Of a DNA stretch of 19,963 nucleotides, positions 6,725 to 13,840 are shown piece after piece. The translations under genes were made by a program, and so were the position numbers. This stretch comes from Brevundimonas sp. (GTDB taxonomy: Bacteria > Pseudomonadota > Alphaproteobacteria > Caulobacterales > Caulobacteraceae). Positions within the stretch are counted from its first letter, which is position 1. Every line of letters starts with the position of its first letter. Location: the NCBI GenBank assembly GCA_022712235.1, contig JALAGW010000147.1, positions 1 to 19,963 of the forward strand, written 5' to 3'. Under the pieces are notes generated by a model. It had not been told where the DNA came from. It did not search any database and was given only the letters and a program-made list of their open reading frames with translations.

Positions 6725-8968
6725 ATGACGATGATGCAGTTTCGTTCCACGCGACCGGTCTTGATCGCCACGGCTTCAGCGGTCGCGCTGCTGTCGGCGG
6801 CAGGCGGGGCTCATGCTCAGGCCGGCAACGCTTCGGATCCCGATGCCGTCGATATCGGCGAGATCGTCGTCACCGCCCAGAAGCGATCGGAACGACTGAT
6901 CGACGTTCCCGCCTCGGTGACGGCCTTGAGCCCCGAGGTTCTGCTCAGCCGGGGCGCGCTGCGTTTCGAGGATTATCAGGCCTTCGTTCCCGGTCTGACG
7001 ACCACGGGTTCCGCGCCCGGCTATAACCAGATCAACATCCGGGGCGTAACGACCGGCATCAACCAGCTGTCCTCGACAGGCTCGACCTATTTCGACGAGG
7101 CCCCGACCAACTCCAGCACGGCGGCGGCCGTCGGCAACCGCATCACCCCGGACCCTGACCTGTTCGATGTTGAAAGGATCGAAGTGCTGCGGGGACCGCA
7201 GGGCACCCTGTATGGCGCCAACGCCCTGGGCGGCGTCCTGAAGTACGTCCTGGCGGCGCCCAGCCTCGACATCACCCGCGCTCGCGTGCAGGTCGGTGGA
7301 ACCAGCGTGGCTCACGGCGACAACGGCCTGCTGGCGCGAGGCGTCATCAGCACGCCGATCATCGAGGACAGGTTGGGCGTTCGGCTCAGCGGCTTCTACA
7401 ACGATGATCCGGGTTTCATCGACAACATCGCCAGAGGCGAGAAGGACGTGAACCGCTCGGTCAATTCCGGCGCCCGGCTGGCCGTCCTGTGGCGTCCCTC
7501 GGACACCGTCTCGGTTACCGCGTCGAGCTTGTACCAGCACCGCGACACCCAGGGCACGCAGCAGGAAAGCGTCGACACCACCGACTTCGCGCCGACCTAT
7601 GGCCGGTATGTGCAGTCCTCGCCGACCGCCGAACGGATCGATACTCGGTATCAGCTGCACGCGCTGACCGTGACCGCCGACCTGGGCTTCGCCGACCTGA
7701 CCTCCGCGACCAGCTATGGCCGTCAGAAGTCGGACCTGGCGCTGGACTACAGCCCCAATTTCGGCACGCTGCTGGATATGATCGGATTGCCCGGCCTGCC
7801 GAACGTCAGCGTGCCGGTCGCCAATGACGTGAAGAAATTCACTCAGGAAGTTCGCCTGTCGTCGCCGACCGGAGGCGCCTTCGAGTATGTCGTCGGCGCC
7901 TATTACACCCGCGAGAAGTCCGCCTCGATCAACGGGGCGATCGCCTATACCGCAGCTGGCATACCTGCGCCGGCTCCGGTCAATCCGCTGCAGGACGTCG
8001 ACCTGCGCAACAGCTACAAGGAGACCGCCGTCTTCGCCAACGGCGTGTTCAACCTCTCGGACCGGTTCAGCATCGGCGCCGGTGGACGCTGGAGCCGTAA
8101 CGAACAGGAATCCACCGAGCCCCTGCTGGGTCTGTTGTTCGGGCCTCTGGCCGGCACGGTGATCTCACAGGAATCGAGCGAGGAGGCGTGGACCTGGGCG
8201 GTGTCGCCCAAGTTCGAGATCAGCGATAACGTCAACGTCTATGCCCGGGTCGCCAAGGGATTTCGTCCCGGCGGCGCCAACCTGGTCCTGCCGGGCGGCG
8301 GCGCGCCGACCTATGACTCGGACACCCTGATCAACTACGAGGCCGGGGTGAAGGGCGCGTTCCTAGATCGCCGACTGAGCGTGTCGGTCGCCGCATTCCG
8401 CATCGACTGGGACGACATCCAGACCACGGCCAAGGATTCGGTCGGCTTCAACTATCTGGTCAATGGCGGCGAGGCGCGCAGCACGGGCTTCGAGGGCGAG
8501 GGGCGCTGGATTTCGGGCGGGCTGACTCTGGGCGGCAACCTGACCTATGTCGACAACGAAATCCGCAACGCCATCGCGGCGGTCGGGGCCGCGGCCGGCG
8601 ACGACCTTCCCTACAGCCCCAAATGGGCCGGCGCCCTGACCCTGGATCAGGAGTTCGCCGTGTCCGGCGACGTGACCGTCTCGGTGGGCGCCACCCTTCG
8701 CTACGTCGGGTCGCGCCAGGCCTATTACTCGCAGGCCACCGCGGGCAATCCCGGCGGGATTGAGCTGGACGCCTACACCATGGGTGATCTGCGCGCCTCG
8801 GTTCGCTGGGACCGCTACGACCTGACCGCTTCGGTGCAGAACGTTACCGACGAGTACGCCCAGGTCGCGATCCTGACGGAGATTGCTAACCCGGTGACCG
8901 GCCTTGACGCCCGGGCCTCGGTCGCCCGTCCGCGCACCTTTGGCCTGACGTTGTCGGCGGCGTTCTAG
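6725..8968 (+). CDS. TonB-dependent outer-membrane receptor
   Basis: The 747-aa protein has a signal peptide ending AHA-QA (cleavage near residue 31) and a TonB-box region IGEIVVTAQKRSERLIDVP (44-62). A plug domain contains INIRGV and ERIEVLRGPQGTLYGANALGGV. The beta-barrel is long and ends in Phe (TFGLTLSAAF), as outer-membrane proteins do. It belongs to the large receptor group used by Caulobacterales and sphingomonads for TonB/ExbBD-driven import of scarce compounds. AAGGGGAG lies only 2 nt before ATG 6725, so the in-frame ATGs at 6731 or 6734 may be the true start. It is divergent from the aminopeptidase gene and followed by the dehydrogenase gene. The imported substrate is unknown. Confidence 0.95.
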   Translation: MTMMQFRSTRPVLIATASAVALLSAAGGAHAQAGNASDPDAVDIGEIVVTAQKRSERLIDVPASVTALSPEVLLSRGALRFEDYQAFVPGLTTTGSAPGYNQINIRGVTTGINQLSSTGSTYFDEAPTNSSTAAAVGNRITPDPDLFDVERIEVLRGPQGTLYGANALGGVLKYVLAAPSLDITRARVQVGGTSVAHGDNGLLARGVISTPIIEDRLGVRLSGFYNDDPGFIDNIARGEKDVNRSVNSGARLAVLWRPSDTVSVTASSLYQHRDTQGTQQESVDTTDFAPTYGRYVQSSPTAERIDTRYQLHALTVTADLGFADLTSATSYGRQKSDLALDYSPNFGTLLDMIGLPGLPNVSVPVANDVKKFTQEVRLSSPTGGAFEYVVGAYYTREKSASINGAIAYTAAGIPAPAPVNPLQDVDLRNSYKETAVFANGVFNLSDRFSIGAGGRWSRNEQESTEPLLGLLFGPLAGTVISQESSEEAWTWAVSPKFEISDNVNVYARVAKGFRPGGANLVLPGGGAPTYDSDTLINYEAGVKGAFLDRRLSVSVAAFRIDWDDIQTTAKDSVGFNYLVNGGEARSTGFEGEGRWISGGLTLGGNLTYVDNEIRNAIAAVGAAAGDDLPYSPKWAGALTLDQEFAVSGDVTVSVGATLRYVGSRQAYYSQATAGNPGGIELDAYTMGDLRASVRWDRYDLTASVQNVTDEYAQVAILTEIANPVTGLDARASVARPRTFGLTLSAAF

Positions 8969-9025
8969 AGTTAGACCAGACGCAACCGATCGGGACGCCA
9001 GATTCCGACGGTGGGAGGAATAGGC

Positions 9026-9145
9026 ATGCCGGTTTCAACCACCTCTCAGGAGCCCGATCGTGCGACCACGGTGGTCGATCCAGCGCTCTGCACTTCGGGC
9101 GATTCCAACGGCGTCAGCCGCAAGCGCCGGAGCGCATCCACATGA
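9026..9145 (+). CDS. 39-aa ORF coupled to the hydroxy-acid dehydrogenase gene
   Basis: A short frame (MPVSTTSQEPDR... ending RKRRSAST) starts with ATG at 9026, 5 nt after a strong GGGAGGAA site. Its TGA overlaps the ATG of the next gene (ATGA), the classic geometry for translational coupling. It has one Cys (residue 22), a basic C-terminus and no membrane segment. I recognise no family. It could be a leader peptide that sets translation of the dehydrogenase, a small protein, or chance. Third-position G/C is about 70 percent, lower than I would expect for the long genes, which weakens the case for a conserved protein. Confidence 0.4.
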   Translation: MPVSTTSQEPDRATTVVDPALCTSGDSNGVSRKRRSAST

Positions 9146-10326
9146 CGACCACAGGCCGCCTGGCTCGGGCGCATGAGATTTCGGACCTGCGCGCTATCGC
9201 TCGCAGCCGTCTTCCCCGGCCAATCTTCGACTACCTGGACGGCGGCGCCGATGACGAGCGGTCGCTGGCGCGCAACACCTCCGCCTTCGACGACTACGAG
9301 ATCGTTCCGGACGTCCTGACCGACGTCTCGACGATCCGGACCGAAACCATCGTGTTCGGTCAGCGGGCGGCGTGGCCGCTGCTTCTGTCGCCGACGGGGC
9401 TGACGCGCATGTTCCACACCGATGCCGAACCGGCGGTCGCGGCCGCGGCCGCCCGTCATGGTTTGCCCTACAGCCTCTCGACGATGGGGACGACGCGGCT
9501 GGAAAATCTGACCCCGTCCGCCTCGGCGCCGCTGATCTTCCAGATCTACATCTTCAAGGATCGAGGACTGACCCGAGAGTTCGTCGCCCGTTGCAAGGCG
9601 GCGGGTTACCATGGCCTTTCGCTAACGGTCGATACGCCCGTCGCGGGCAATCGCTTGCGTGACCGGCGCAGCGGCCTGTCGCTGCCGCCGAAGCTGACCC
9701 TGCGTTCGATGCTGAATTTCGCCCTCCATCCAGGGTGGTCGTTGCCGGCCCTGACCGGATCGAAATTCGACCTCGCCAACGTCAGTCACCGGGTCGATGC
9801 ACTGGCGTCCGGATCCATGTCGCTGTTCGATTATATCGGCAGCCAGTTCGACCGCAGCCTGACCTGGCGTGACGTGGAATGGCTGGCCGCGGAATGGGGC
9901 GGTCCCCTGGCGATCAAGGGGCTGATGACGCCCGAAGACGCCAAAAGCGCCATCCGTTCAGGTGCGACGGGGGTCATGATTTCCAACCACGGAGGCCGCC
10001 AGTTGGACGGCGCTCCCGCACCCATCGATCAGGTCTCGGCCGTTCGCGACGCACTGGGCGACGGTCCGGACGTCATCTGCGATGGAGGCGTTCGACGCGG
10101 CTCGGATGTGGTCAAGGCCCTGGCCTTGGGCGCGAACGCCTGTTCCATTGGCCGGCCGTACCTTTACGGCCTCGCTGCGGGCGGAGAGGCGGGCGTCGAC
10201 CGGGCCCTGACGCTCTTGGGTGAAGCCTTCAAGAGGACGCTGGCTCTCGCTGGCGTCTCAGATGTCAATGAGATCCAGGCTCGACATGTGCGCCGTCGCG
10301 TCGTGGAGACTGACCAGACTCGATAG
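9142..10326 (+). CDS. FMN-dependent alpha-hydroxy-acid dehydrogenase (LldD/glycolate-oxidase family)
   Basis: The 394-aa length is typical of the family, which oxidises 2-hydroxy acids to 2-oxo acids with FMN. Recognisable parts are FDYLDGGADDE (Tyr31), the FMN segment LLLSPTGL, QIYIFKD (Tyr136), LTVDTPVAGNRLRD, IKG (Lys259), the catalytic SNHGGRQLD (His283, Arg286) and the FMN-phosphate site DGGVRRGSDVVKALALGA. All key residues are present. The only start in frame is ATG 9142, overlapping the stop of the 39-codon ORF; GGAG lies about 11 nt upstream. It follows the TonB receptor gene and probably shares its transcript. Lactate is only one possible substrate: in this context an alpha-hydroxy acid released by the esterase is plausible. 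A MftD-like role is unlikely, since no radical-SAM partner is present. Confidence 0.93.
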   Translation: MTTTGRLARAHEISDLRAIARSRLPRPIFDYLDGGADDERSLARNTSAFDDYEIVPDVLTDVSTIRTETIVFGQRAAWPLLLSPTGLTRMFHTDAEPAVAAAAARHGLPYSLSTMGTTRLENLTPSASAPLIFQIYIFKDRGLTREFVARCKAAGYHGLSLTVDTPVAGNRLRDRRSGLSLPPKLTLRSMLNFALHPGWSLPALTGSKFDLANVSHRVDALASGSMSLFDYIGSQFDRSLTWRDVEWLAAEWGGPLAIKGLMTPEDAKSAIRSGATGVMISNHGGRQLDGAPAPIDQVSAVRDALGDGPDVICDGGVRRGSDVVKALALGANACSIGRPYLYGLAAGGEAGVDRALTLLGEAFKRTLALAGVSDVNEIQARHVRRRVVETDQTR

Positions 10327-10803
10327 CCGTCGCTATCTTAAATTGGCGTTACAGCGACCCCAAGCGTACGTTGGAGCACGTGCCGACTGCCGACACTCAT
10401 CGGATCAGCCCGAAACGTGCGACCAATATGGTCCGCCCCGCACGCTGAGAGTCGGGGTGGCATTCAGCTGGTAGGACGCACGCTCGCCTTTTGTTTTCAT
10501 CGCCATGATCTTCGGTCAGTGGCCCCATCGTGGCGTGCCCTGTCAGCGCGGTGTCCAGCGGCCTCGACGCTCACATCCTCAAGGGCGCAGCAGGAACACC
10601 GAGCCTTTCGTGTAATGTCGCTTATGCGAGGAGCGTCGGTGGCGCGATGTGTCGGTTTCCCCAGTCGCTGCGACTCCCGCGCGACTCGCGGTCTCACCGG
10701 GGAAAACTGCAGGTTTTGCCGATTTCCTTTCCCTACCCATGCGACTCCCCGTGTGCGTGCCAAGCCGTATCGCACTGTCGCTTGCTCCGTGGGATGCTGA
10801 GGA
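10327..10803. other. Decayed interval downstream of the dehydrogenase gene
   Basis: No intact gene is visible. The first part contains the probable tail of a TonB receptor (10385-10474). The middle holds short palindromic GC-rich stretches (GTCGCTGCGAC and CGCGACTCGCG near 10664-10690) and a weak hairpin AAAACTGCAGGTTTT. Arg/Ser-rich open frames here look like noise. The base texture is less regular than in the flanking genes, consistent with non-coding or decayed DNA. Confidence 0.5.
10385..10474 (+). pseudogene. Remnant of a TonB-dependent receptor C-terminus
   Basis: In one frame the last residues before the TAG at 10472 read CDQYGPPRTLRVGVAFSW. A YGPPRT-LRVG segment followed by a closing aromatic strand is the usual end of TonB-dependent receptors. 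No signal peptide, plug or barrel is found upstream, where the dehydrogenase gene sits, so only the tail survives. The 5' limit of the remnant is uncertain; the recognisable part is about 18 codons. Confidence 0.45.
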
Positions 10804-10935
10804 ATGCGCCGCACTCAGGTCATCGTCACAGTGAAGCAGCTGGAGCCCTCACTTCGAGAGCAAGGCATTGGAGCCATCTACCTGTTCGGATCTGTCGCGC
10901 GAGAGACGCAGACTGACTCGTCGGACATCGACCTA
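10804..10935 (+). pseudogene. MNT-type nucleotidyltransferase (antitoxin-like), 5' fragment cut by an IS
   Basis: The 44 codons before the IS encode the start of a minimal nucleotidyltransferase, with YLFGSVARETQTDSSDIDL matching the GS...DxD active-site motif of MntA-type proteins. These often pair with a HEPN toxin (HepT) and AMPylate it. The reading frame enters the IS at CTA/GGC and stops inside it at 11043. On the far side of the IS, the frame after removal of the element does not resemble the rest of the family, and no HEPN gene is present. The 3' half was therefore lost separately from, or together with, the insertion. The gene is almost certainly non-functional. Confidence 0.8.
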
Positions 10936-10945
10936 GGCTCAGGAC

Positions 10946-11506
10946 TCATAGCCAGAAGAGCACGGTGGCCGCGAGGGCAATGGCGGACAGGAAGACGGTC
11001 GGGCATCGATCGTAGCGGGTGGCGACGCGACGCCAGTCTTTGAGCCTGCCGAACATGATCTCTATGCGGTTTCGGCTTTTGTAGCGGCGCTTGTCGTAAC
11101 GGACAGGCACGGTCCGGGATTTCCGACCGGGGATGCAGGGCATGATGCCCTTGGCCTCCAGGGCATCCCTGAACCAATCCGCGTCATAGCCCCGGTCGCC
11201 GAGCAGCCACTGCGCCCTGGGCAGACTGTCCAGCAGGGGTGCAGCACCGGTGTAATCGCTGACCTGGCCTGCCGTCATGAACAGGCTGATCGGGCGTCCA
11301 TTCGCATCGGTCACGGCGTGAAGCTTGGTGTTCATGCCGCCTTTGGTGCGCCCGATGAGCCGCCCAGGCCCCCCTTTTTCACCGCGAGGCTCGAAGCCGT
11401 GCGGTGCGCCTTCAGATATGTCGCGTCGATCATGACGGTACGCCGCTCGGCTTGGGCGCCGGAAAGCCCCTCCACCATTCGGATAAAGACGCCCGCCTCG
11501 CTCCAC
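10946..11506 (-). CDS. IS5-family transposase, OrfB (catalytic part)
   Basis: This frame encodes the C-terminal catalytic half. It includes LLGDRGYDADWFRDAL with the second Asp of the DDE triad, and RNRIEIMFGRLKDWRRVATRYDR with the Glu. It ends 11 bp from the IS boundary. The open frame starts far inside OrfA, but its first ~40 codons are out-of-frame shadow. Productive translation most likely begins at the frameshift site near 11376, so the real product is the OrfA-OrfB fusion. Confidence 0.9.
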   Translation of the reverse strand: MERGGRLYPNGGGAFRRPSRAAYRHDRRDISEGAPHGFEPRGEKGGPGRLIGRTKGGMNTKLHAVTDANGRPISLFMTAGQVSDYTGAAPLLDSLPRAQWLLGDRGYDADWFRDALEAKGIMPCIPGRKSRTVPVRYDKRRYKSRNRIEIMFGRLKDWRRVATRYDRCPTVFLSAIALAATVLFWL

Positions 11507-11703
11507 CGTTTCCAGCGATTGTACAACGTCTTGTGTGGGCCATAGGCCGGCGGCGCGTCACGCCAGCGAAGCCCGTTACGGTTGACGAAGATGATCCCGC
11601 TCAGCACCCGGCGATCGTCCACCCTGGGCTTGCCATGGCTCTTGGGGAAATAGGGCTCCAGCCGCGCCATCTGCTCGTCCGTCAGCCAATACAGGTCGCT
11701 CAT
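11332..11703 (-). CDS. IS5-family transposase, OrfA
   Basis: The 123-aa frame encodes the N-terminal half of the transposase. It has the IS5 start LTDEQMARLEPYFP, the GLRWRDAPPAYGPHKTLYNRW region and the first catalytic Asp in MIDATYLKAH. AGGAG stands 8 nt before ATG 11703. OrfA alone lacks the other catalytic residues. Full transposase needs a -1 frameshift at the A-AAG-GGG run (11371-11377) into OrfB, giving a fusion of about 252 aa. Alone it may act as a regulator of transposition, as in other two-frame elements. Confidence 0.93.
   Translation of the reverse strand: MSDLYWLTDEQMARLEPYFPKSHGKPRVDDRRVLSGIIFVNRNGLRWRDAPPAYGPHKTLYNRWKRWSEAGVFIRMVEGLSGAQAERRTVMIDATYLKAHRTASSLAVKKGGLGGSSGAPKAA
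11369..11379 (-). other. Programmed -1 frameshift site between OrfA and OrfB
   Basis: Read on the minus strand, this is AAAAAGGGGGG. In the OrfA frame it contains A-AAG-GGG, a heptamer of the X-XXY-YYZ slippery type. A -1 slip converts the OrfA frame exactly into the OrfB frame, which is open well upstream of this point. The following GC-rich sequence could form stimulatory structure, which I did not fold. Confidence 0.7.
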
Positions 11704-11840
11704 ATCCAGTCTCCTGGCAGAGCCTGAATCAGATCGAACGCATCACATCAATGGGTCCTGAGCCTAGGACACTGGGCGCGGATCGATAGCAAACACTCGT
11801 CAGGTTCTTCTTCGAGGGAGAGTTCGCGGACACTGCCGGC

Positions 11841-13178
11841 TCAAAAAGGGTGCGGCCAGATGATTTCAACGCGAAGACCGCCGAAAACTGAGCGGGACAG
11901 CCGTATAAGGCCGCCGGTGTTCTCGGCGTAACTGCGGGCGATGGACAGGCCCAGCCCTTGGCCGGCGCCCTGTTCGTCGAGGCGGACGCCGCGGTGGGAT
12001 GCGGCGTCGGCGCGCTCGCTGGGAATGCCGGGGCCGTCGTCCTCAACGGCTATGACGAGGCGGGCCTCGTCCTGTATGGCGCTGACAGCGACGCGGCGGC
12101 GGGCGAAGCGGACAGCGTTCTCCATCAACGGGCCGAGCAAATCCGTAAGGTCGTCGCGATTCAGGGGCGCGCTCAGGGCTTCGGGGATCTCGATGGAGAA
12201 GGCCAGGGCCTCGCCCTTTTCGGTCTGTTCGAGAACCTGAACCACCTGTTCGACCACATCGAGAATGGGCGCCGAGCCGCCGCGCGACTGGCCCGCCAGG
12301 CGGCTGCGGGTTAGCTCGGCTTCGACTGTGGCGCGCATGGCGTCGATCGCGCGGTCCAGCCGGTCGGCGGCCTCTGCGGCGCCGGTTTCGCGCAGGCGGT
12401 GGCTCTGGGTCTTGAGAGCGGACAGGGGGGTCTTCAGGCCGTGGGCCAGATCGGAGGCTCGACCGCGCGCCTGAGTCAGGTCCTGTTCTCGGGCGGCGAC
12501 CAGATCATTGAGCGCCTCGGTCAGGGGGCGCAACTCGTTGATCCGGGCCGAGGGCAGGCGGTGGCTGGGACTGGCGCGCAAGTCCGCCAGATCGCGACGA
12601 AGGTCGGCCAGCGGGCGCAGACCCAACTGCACCTGAATCCAGGCGGCGGCCAGCAGGACCAGCCAGAGCCCGGCGAGGAAGATGGCCAGTTCCACATTGA
12701 ACTCGCTCTGGGCCGAGGCGATCTCGTCCTGATCCTGAGCGATCTGGATCAGGACCGGCGTCTGATGTCCGCCGACGCGGATTTCGCGCTCCAGCACGGC
12801 GATCGGCTCGCCGAATGGCCCATCGGCGCGCCGCAGCCGCCAGGCGCTGGACGGCGCATCACTGAGGCGAGGCAGGGCGGCGTCCCACAGCGAGCGTGAG
12901 CGTACGGTTTGGGCGTCGGTCGAAACCTGCCAGTAGAAGCCGCCGGCGGGAGTGTCGAAGCGTGGATCAGCGGGGGGCGTGGTCACGCTCAACCGTCCGG
13001 TCGGGTCCAGTTCGGCTGCGGCGGCGATGCGGGTGGCGTCGCGGGTCAGCTCCAGCGTCAGCCGCCGTTCCAGATGCCGGGCGAACAGCAGACTCATAAA
13101 CAGCCAGGCGACGATCAGGGCGACCAGGACGGCCGCGCCGCCACCCAGCAACAGCCGCCAGCGCAATGAGCGCAGCAT
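11841..13178 (-). CDS. Sensor histidine kinase (PhoQ/QseC-like)
   Basis: The 445-aa inner-membrane kinase has TM1 at about 12-32, a periplasmic sensor segment of about 130 residues and TM2 at about 163-182. A HAMP-like linker precedes the dimerisation helix SDLAHGLKTPLSAL, with phospho-acceptor His246. The ATPase domain has an N box (MENAVRFAR, Asn354), DDGPGIP (381-386) and GQGLGLSIA. The start codon overlaps the stop of the response-regulator gene (TGATG), so the two are translationally coupled and form a cognate pair. The signal is unknown; PhoQ-like family members sense divalent cations or envelope stress. It is the last gene of the PepSY-regulator-kinase operon. No terminator is evident before the IS. 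Confidence 0.95.
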   Translation of the reverse strand: MLRSLRWRLLLGGGAAVLVALIVAWLFMSLLFARHLERRLTLELTRDATRIAAAAELDPTGRLSVTTPPADPRFDTPAGGFYWQVSTDAQTVRSRSLWDAALPRLSDAPSSAWRLRRADGPFGEPIAVLEREIRVGGHQTPVLIQIAQDQDEIASAQSEFNVELAIFLAGLWLVLLAAAWIQVQLGLRPLADLRRDLADLRASPSHRLPSARINELRPLTEALNDLVAAREQDLTQARGRASDLAHGLKTPLSALKTQSHRLRETGAAEAADRLDRAIDAMRATVEAELTRSRLAGQSRGGSAPILDVVEQVVQVLEQTEKGEALAFSIEIPEALSAPLNRDDLTDLLGPLMENAVRFARRRVAVSAIQDEARLVIAVEDDGPGIPSERADAASHRGVRLDEQGAGQGLGLSIARSYAENTGGLIRLSRSVFGGLRVEIIWPHPF

Positions 13179-13840
13179 CAGTCGGCGCCCTGCAACAGAT
13201 AGCCGAAGCCGCGCCGGGTGCTGATGACTTCGCCGCCGAACTTGCGCCGCAGCCGGGCGACGATGGCCTCGATGGCGTTGGTGTCGGAGGTTTCCGCCAC
13301 GCCGTAGAGGTGCTCGGCCAGCTCGCCGGCCGAAACCGCACGACCGGGTTGGTGGCCCAGATAGTCGAGCAGGCGGAACTCCAACGGCGACAGGCGGGCC
13401 GGGGCGCCGTCGAACGAGGCGCTCATCCGGGCTGTGTCGAGCCGCAAACGGCCGATGTCGATGACGCTGGAGGTGCGCCCGGCCTGACGCCGGACCAGAC
13501 CGCGCAGGCGGGCGATCAACTCGCCCATCTCGAACGGCTTGGCCAGATAGTCATCGGCCCCGGCCTCTATGCCCTCGACCTTTTCGGTCCAGGCCCCGCG
13601 CGCGGAGACGATCAGGACGGGGAAGGCGCGGCCAGCGGCCCGCCAGCGGCGCAGGGTCGACAGGCCGTCCAGACGCGGCAAGCCCAGGTCCAGCACGGCG
13701 ATGGCGTAGTCCTCGACGTCGCCCGCATACCAGGCGGCCTCGCCGTCAGACACGACGTCGACGATGAAGCCCGCCGCTTCGATGGCGCGCTTGAGGTCGG
13801 CCTGAATATCGGGATCGTCCTCGACGACGAGACAGCGCAT
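13178..13840 (-). CDS. OmpR/PhoP-family response regulator
   Basis: The 220-aa protein has a receiver domain with acidic pocket Glu7-Asp9, phospho-acceptor Asp51 (VLDLGLPRLDGL), Ser79 and Lys101 (KPF). A C-terminal winged helix follows (RLSPLEFRLLDYL, EAIVARLRRKFG, TRRGFGYLL). The frame is open upstream, but ATG 13840 starts right at the receiver (MRCLVVEDDPD) and overlaps the stop of the PepSY gene as TGATG. It should be phosphorylated by the kinase encoded next. Regulators of this class bind tandem half-sites with 10-11 bp period; such a repeat lies at 14190-14207 upstream of the operon, suggesting autoregulation and control of the divergent TonB receptor. Confidence 0.96.
   Translation of the reverse strand: MRCLVVEDDPDIQADLKRAIEAAGFIVDVVSDGEAAWYAGDVEDYAIAVLDLGLPRLDGLSTLRRWRAAGRAFPVLIVSARGAWTEKVEGIEAGADDYLAKPFEMGELIARLRGLVRRQAGRTSSVIDIGRLRLDTARMSASFDGAPARLSPLEFRLLDYLGHQPGRAVSAGELAEHLYGVAETSDTNAIEAIVARLRRKFGGEVISTRRGFGYLLQGAD

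Larger units (their letters stand above)
10936..11764. mobile_element. Complete IS5-family insertion sequence (IS427-like group)
   Basis: The 829-bp element is bounded by terminal inverted repeats GGCTCAGGACTCAT (10936-10949) and its complement ATGGGTCCTGAGCC (11751-11764), 13 of 14 matching. It is flanked by a TA duplication (10934-10935 and 11765-11766). The reconstructed target is CCTAGG, which contains CTAG, the site favoured by the IS427 group. It carries two overlapping transposase frames with the full DDE set. It sits within a nucleotidyltransferase gene fragment. The termini look intact, so it may still be mobile. Confidence 0.93.

Noticed and set aside
4478..10326. Lasso-peptide or mycofactocin-type biosynthetic cluster
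   Set aside because: TonB receptor, peptidase and an LldD-type enzyme recall parts of such clusters, but there is no lasso cyclase/protease, no isopeptidase, no radical-SAM enzyme and no recognisable precursor. A catabolic reading fits better.
10452..10480. tRNA D-arm-like string (TTCAGCTGGTAGGACG)
   Set aside because: No anticodon or T arm follows. The string is explained better as the end of the TonB-receptor remnant (AFSW plus stop).
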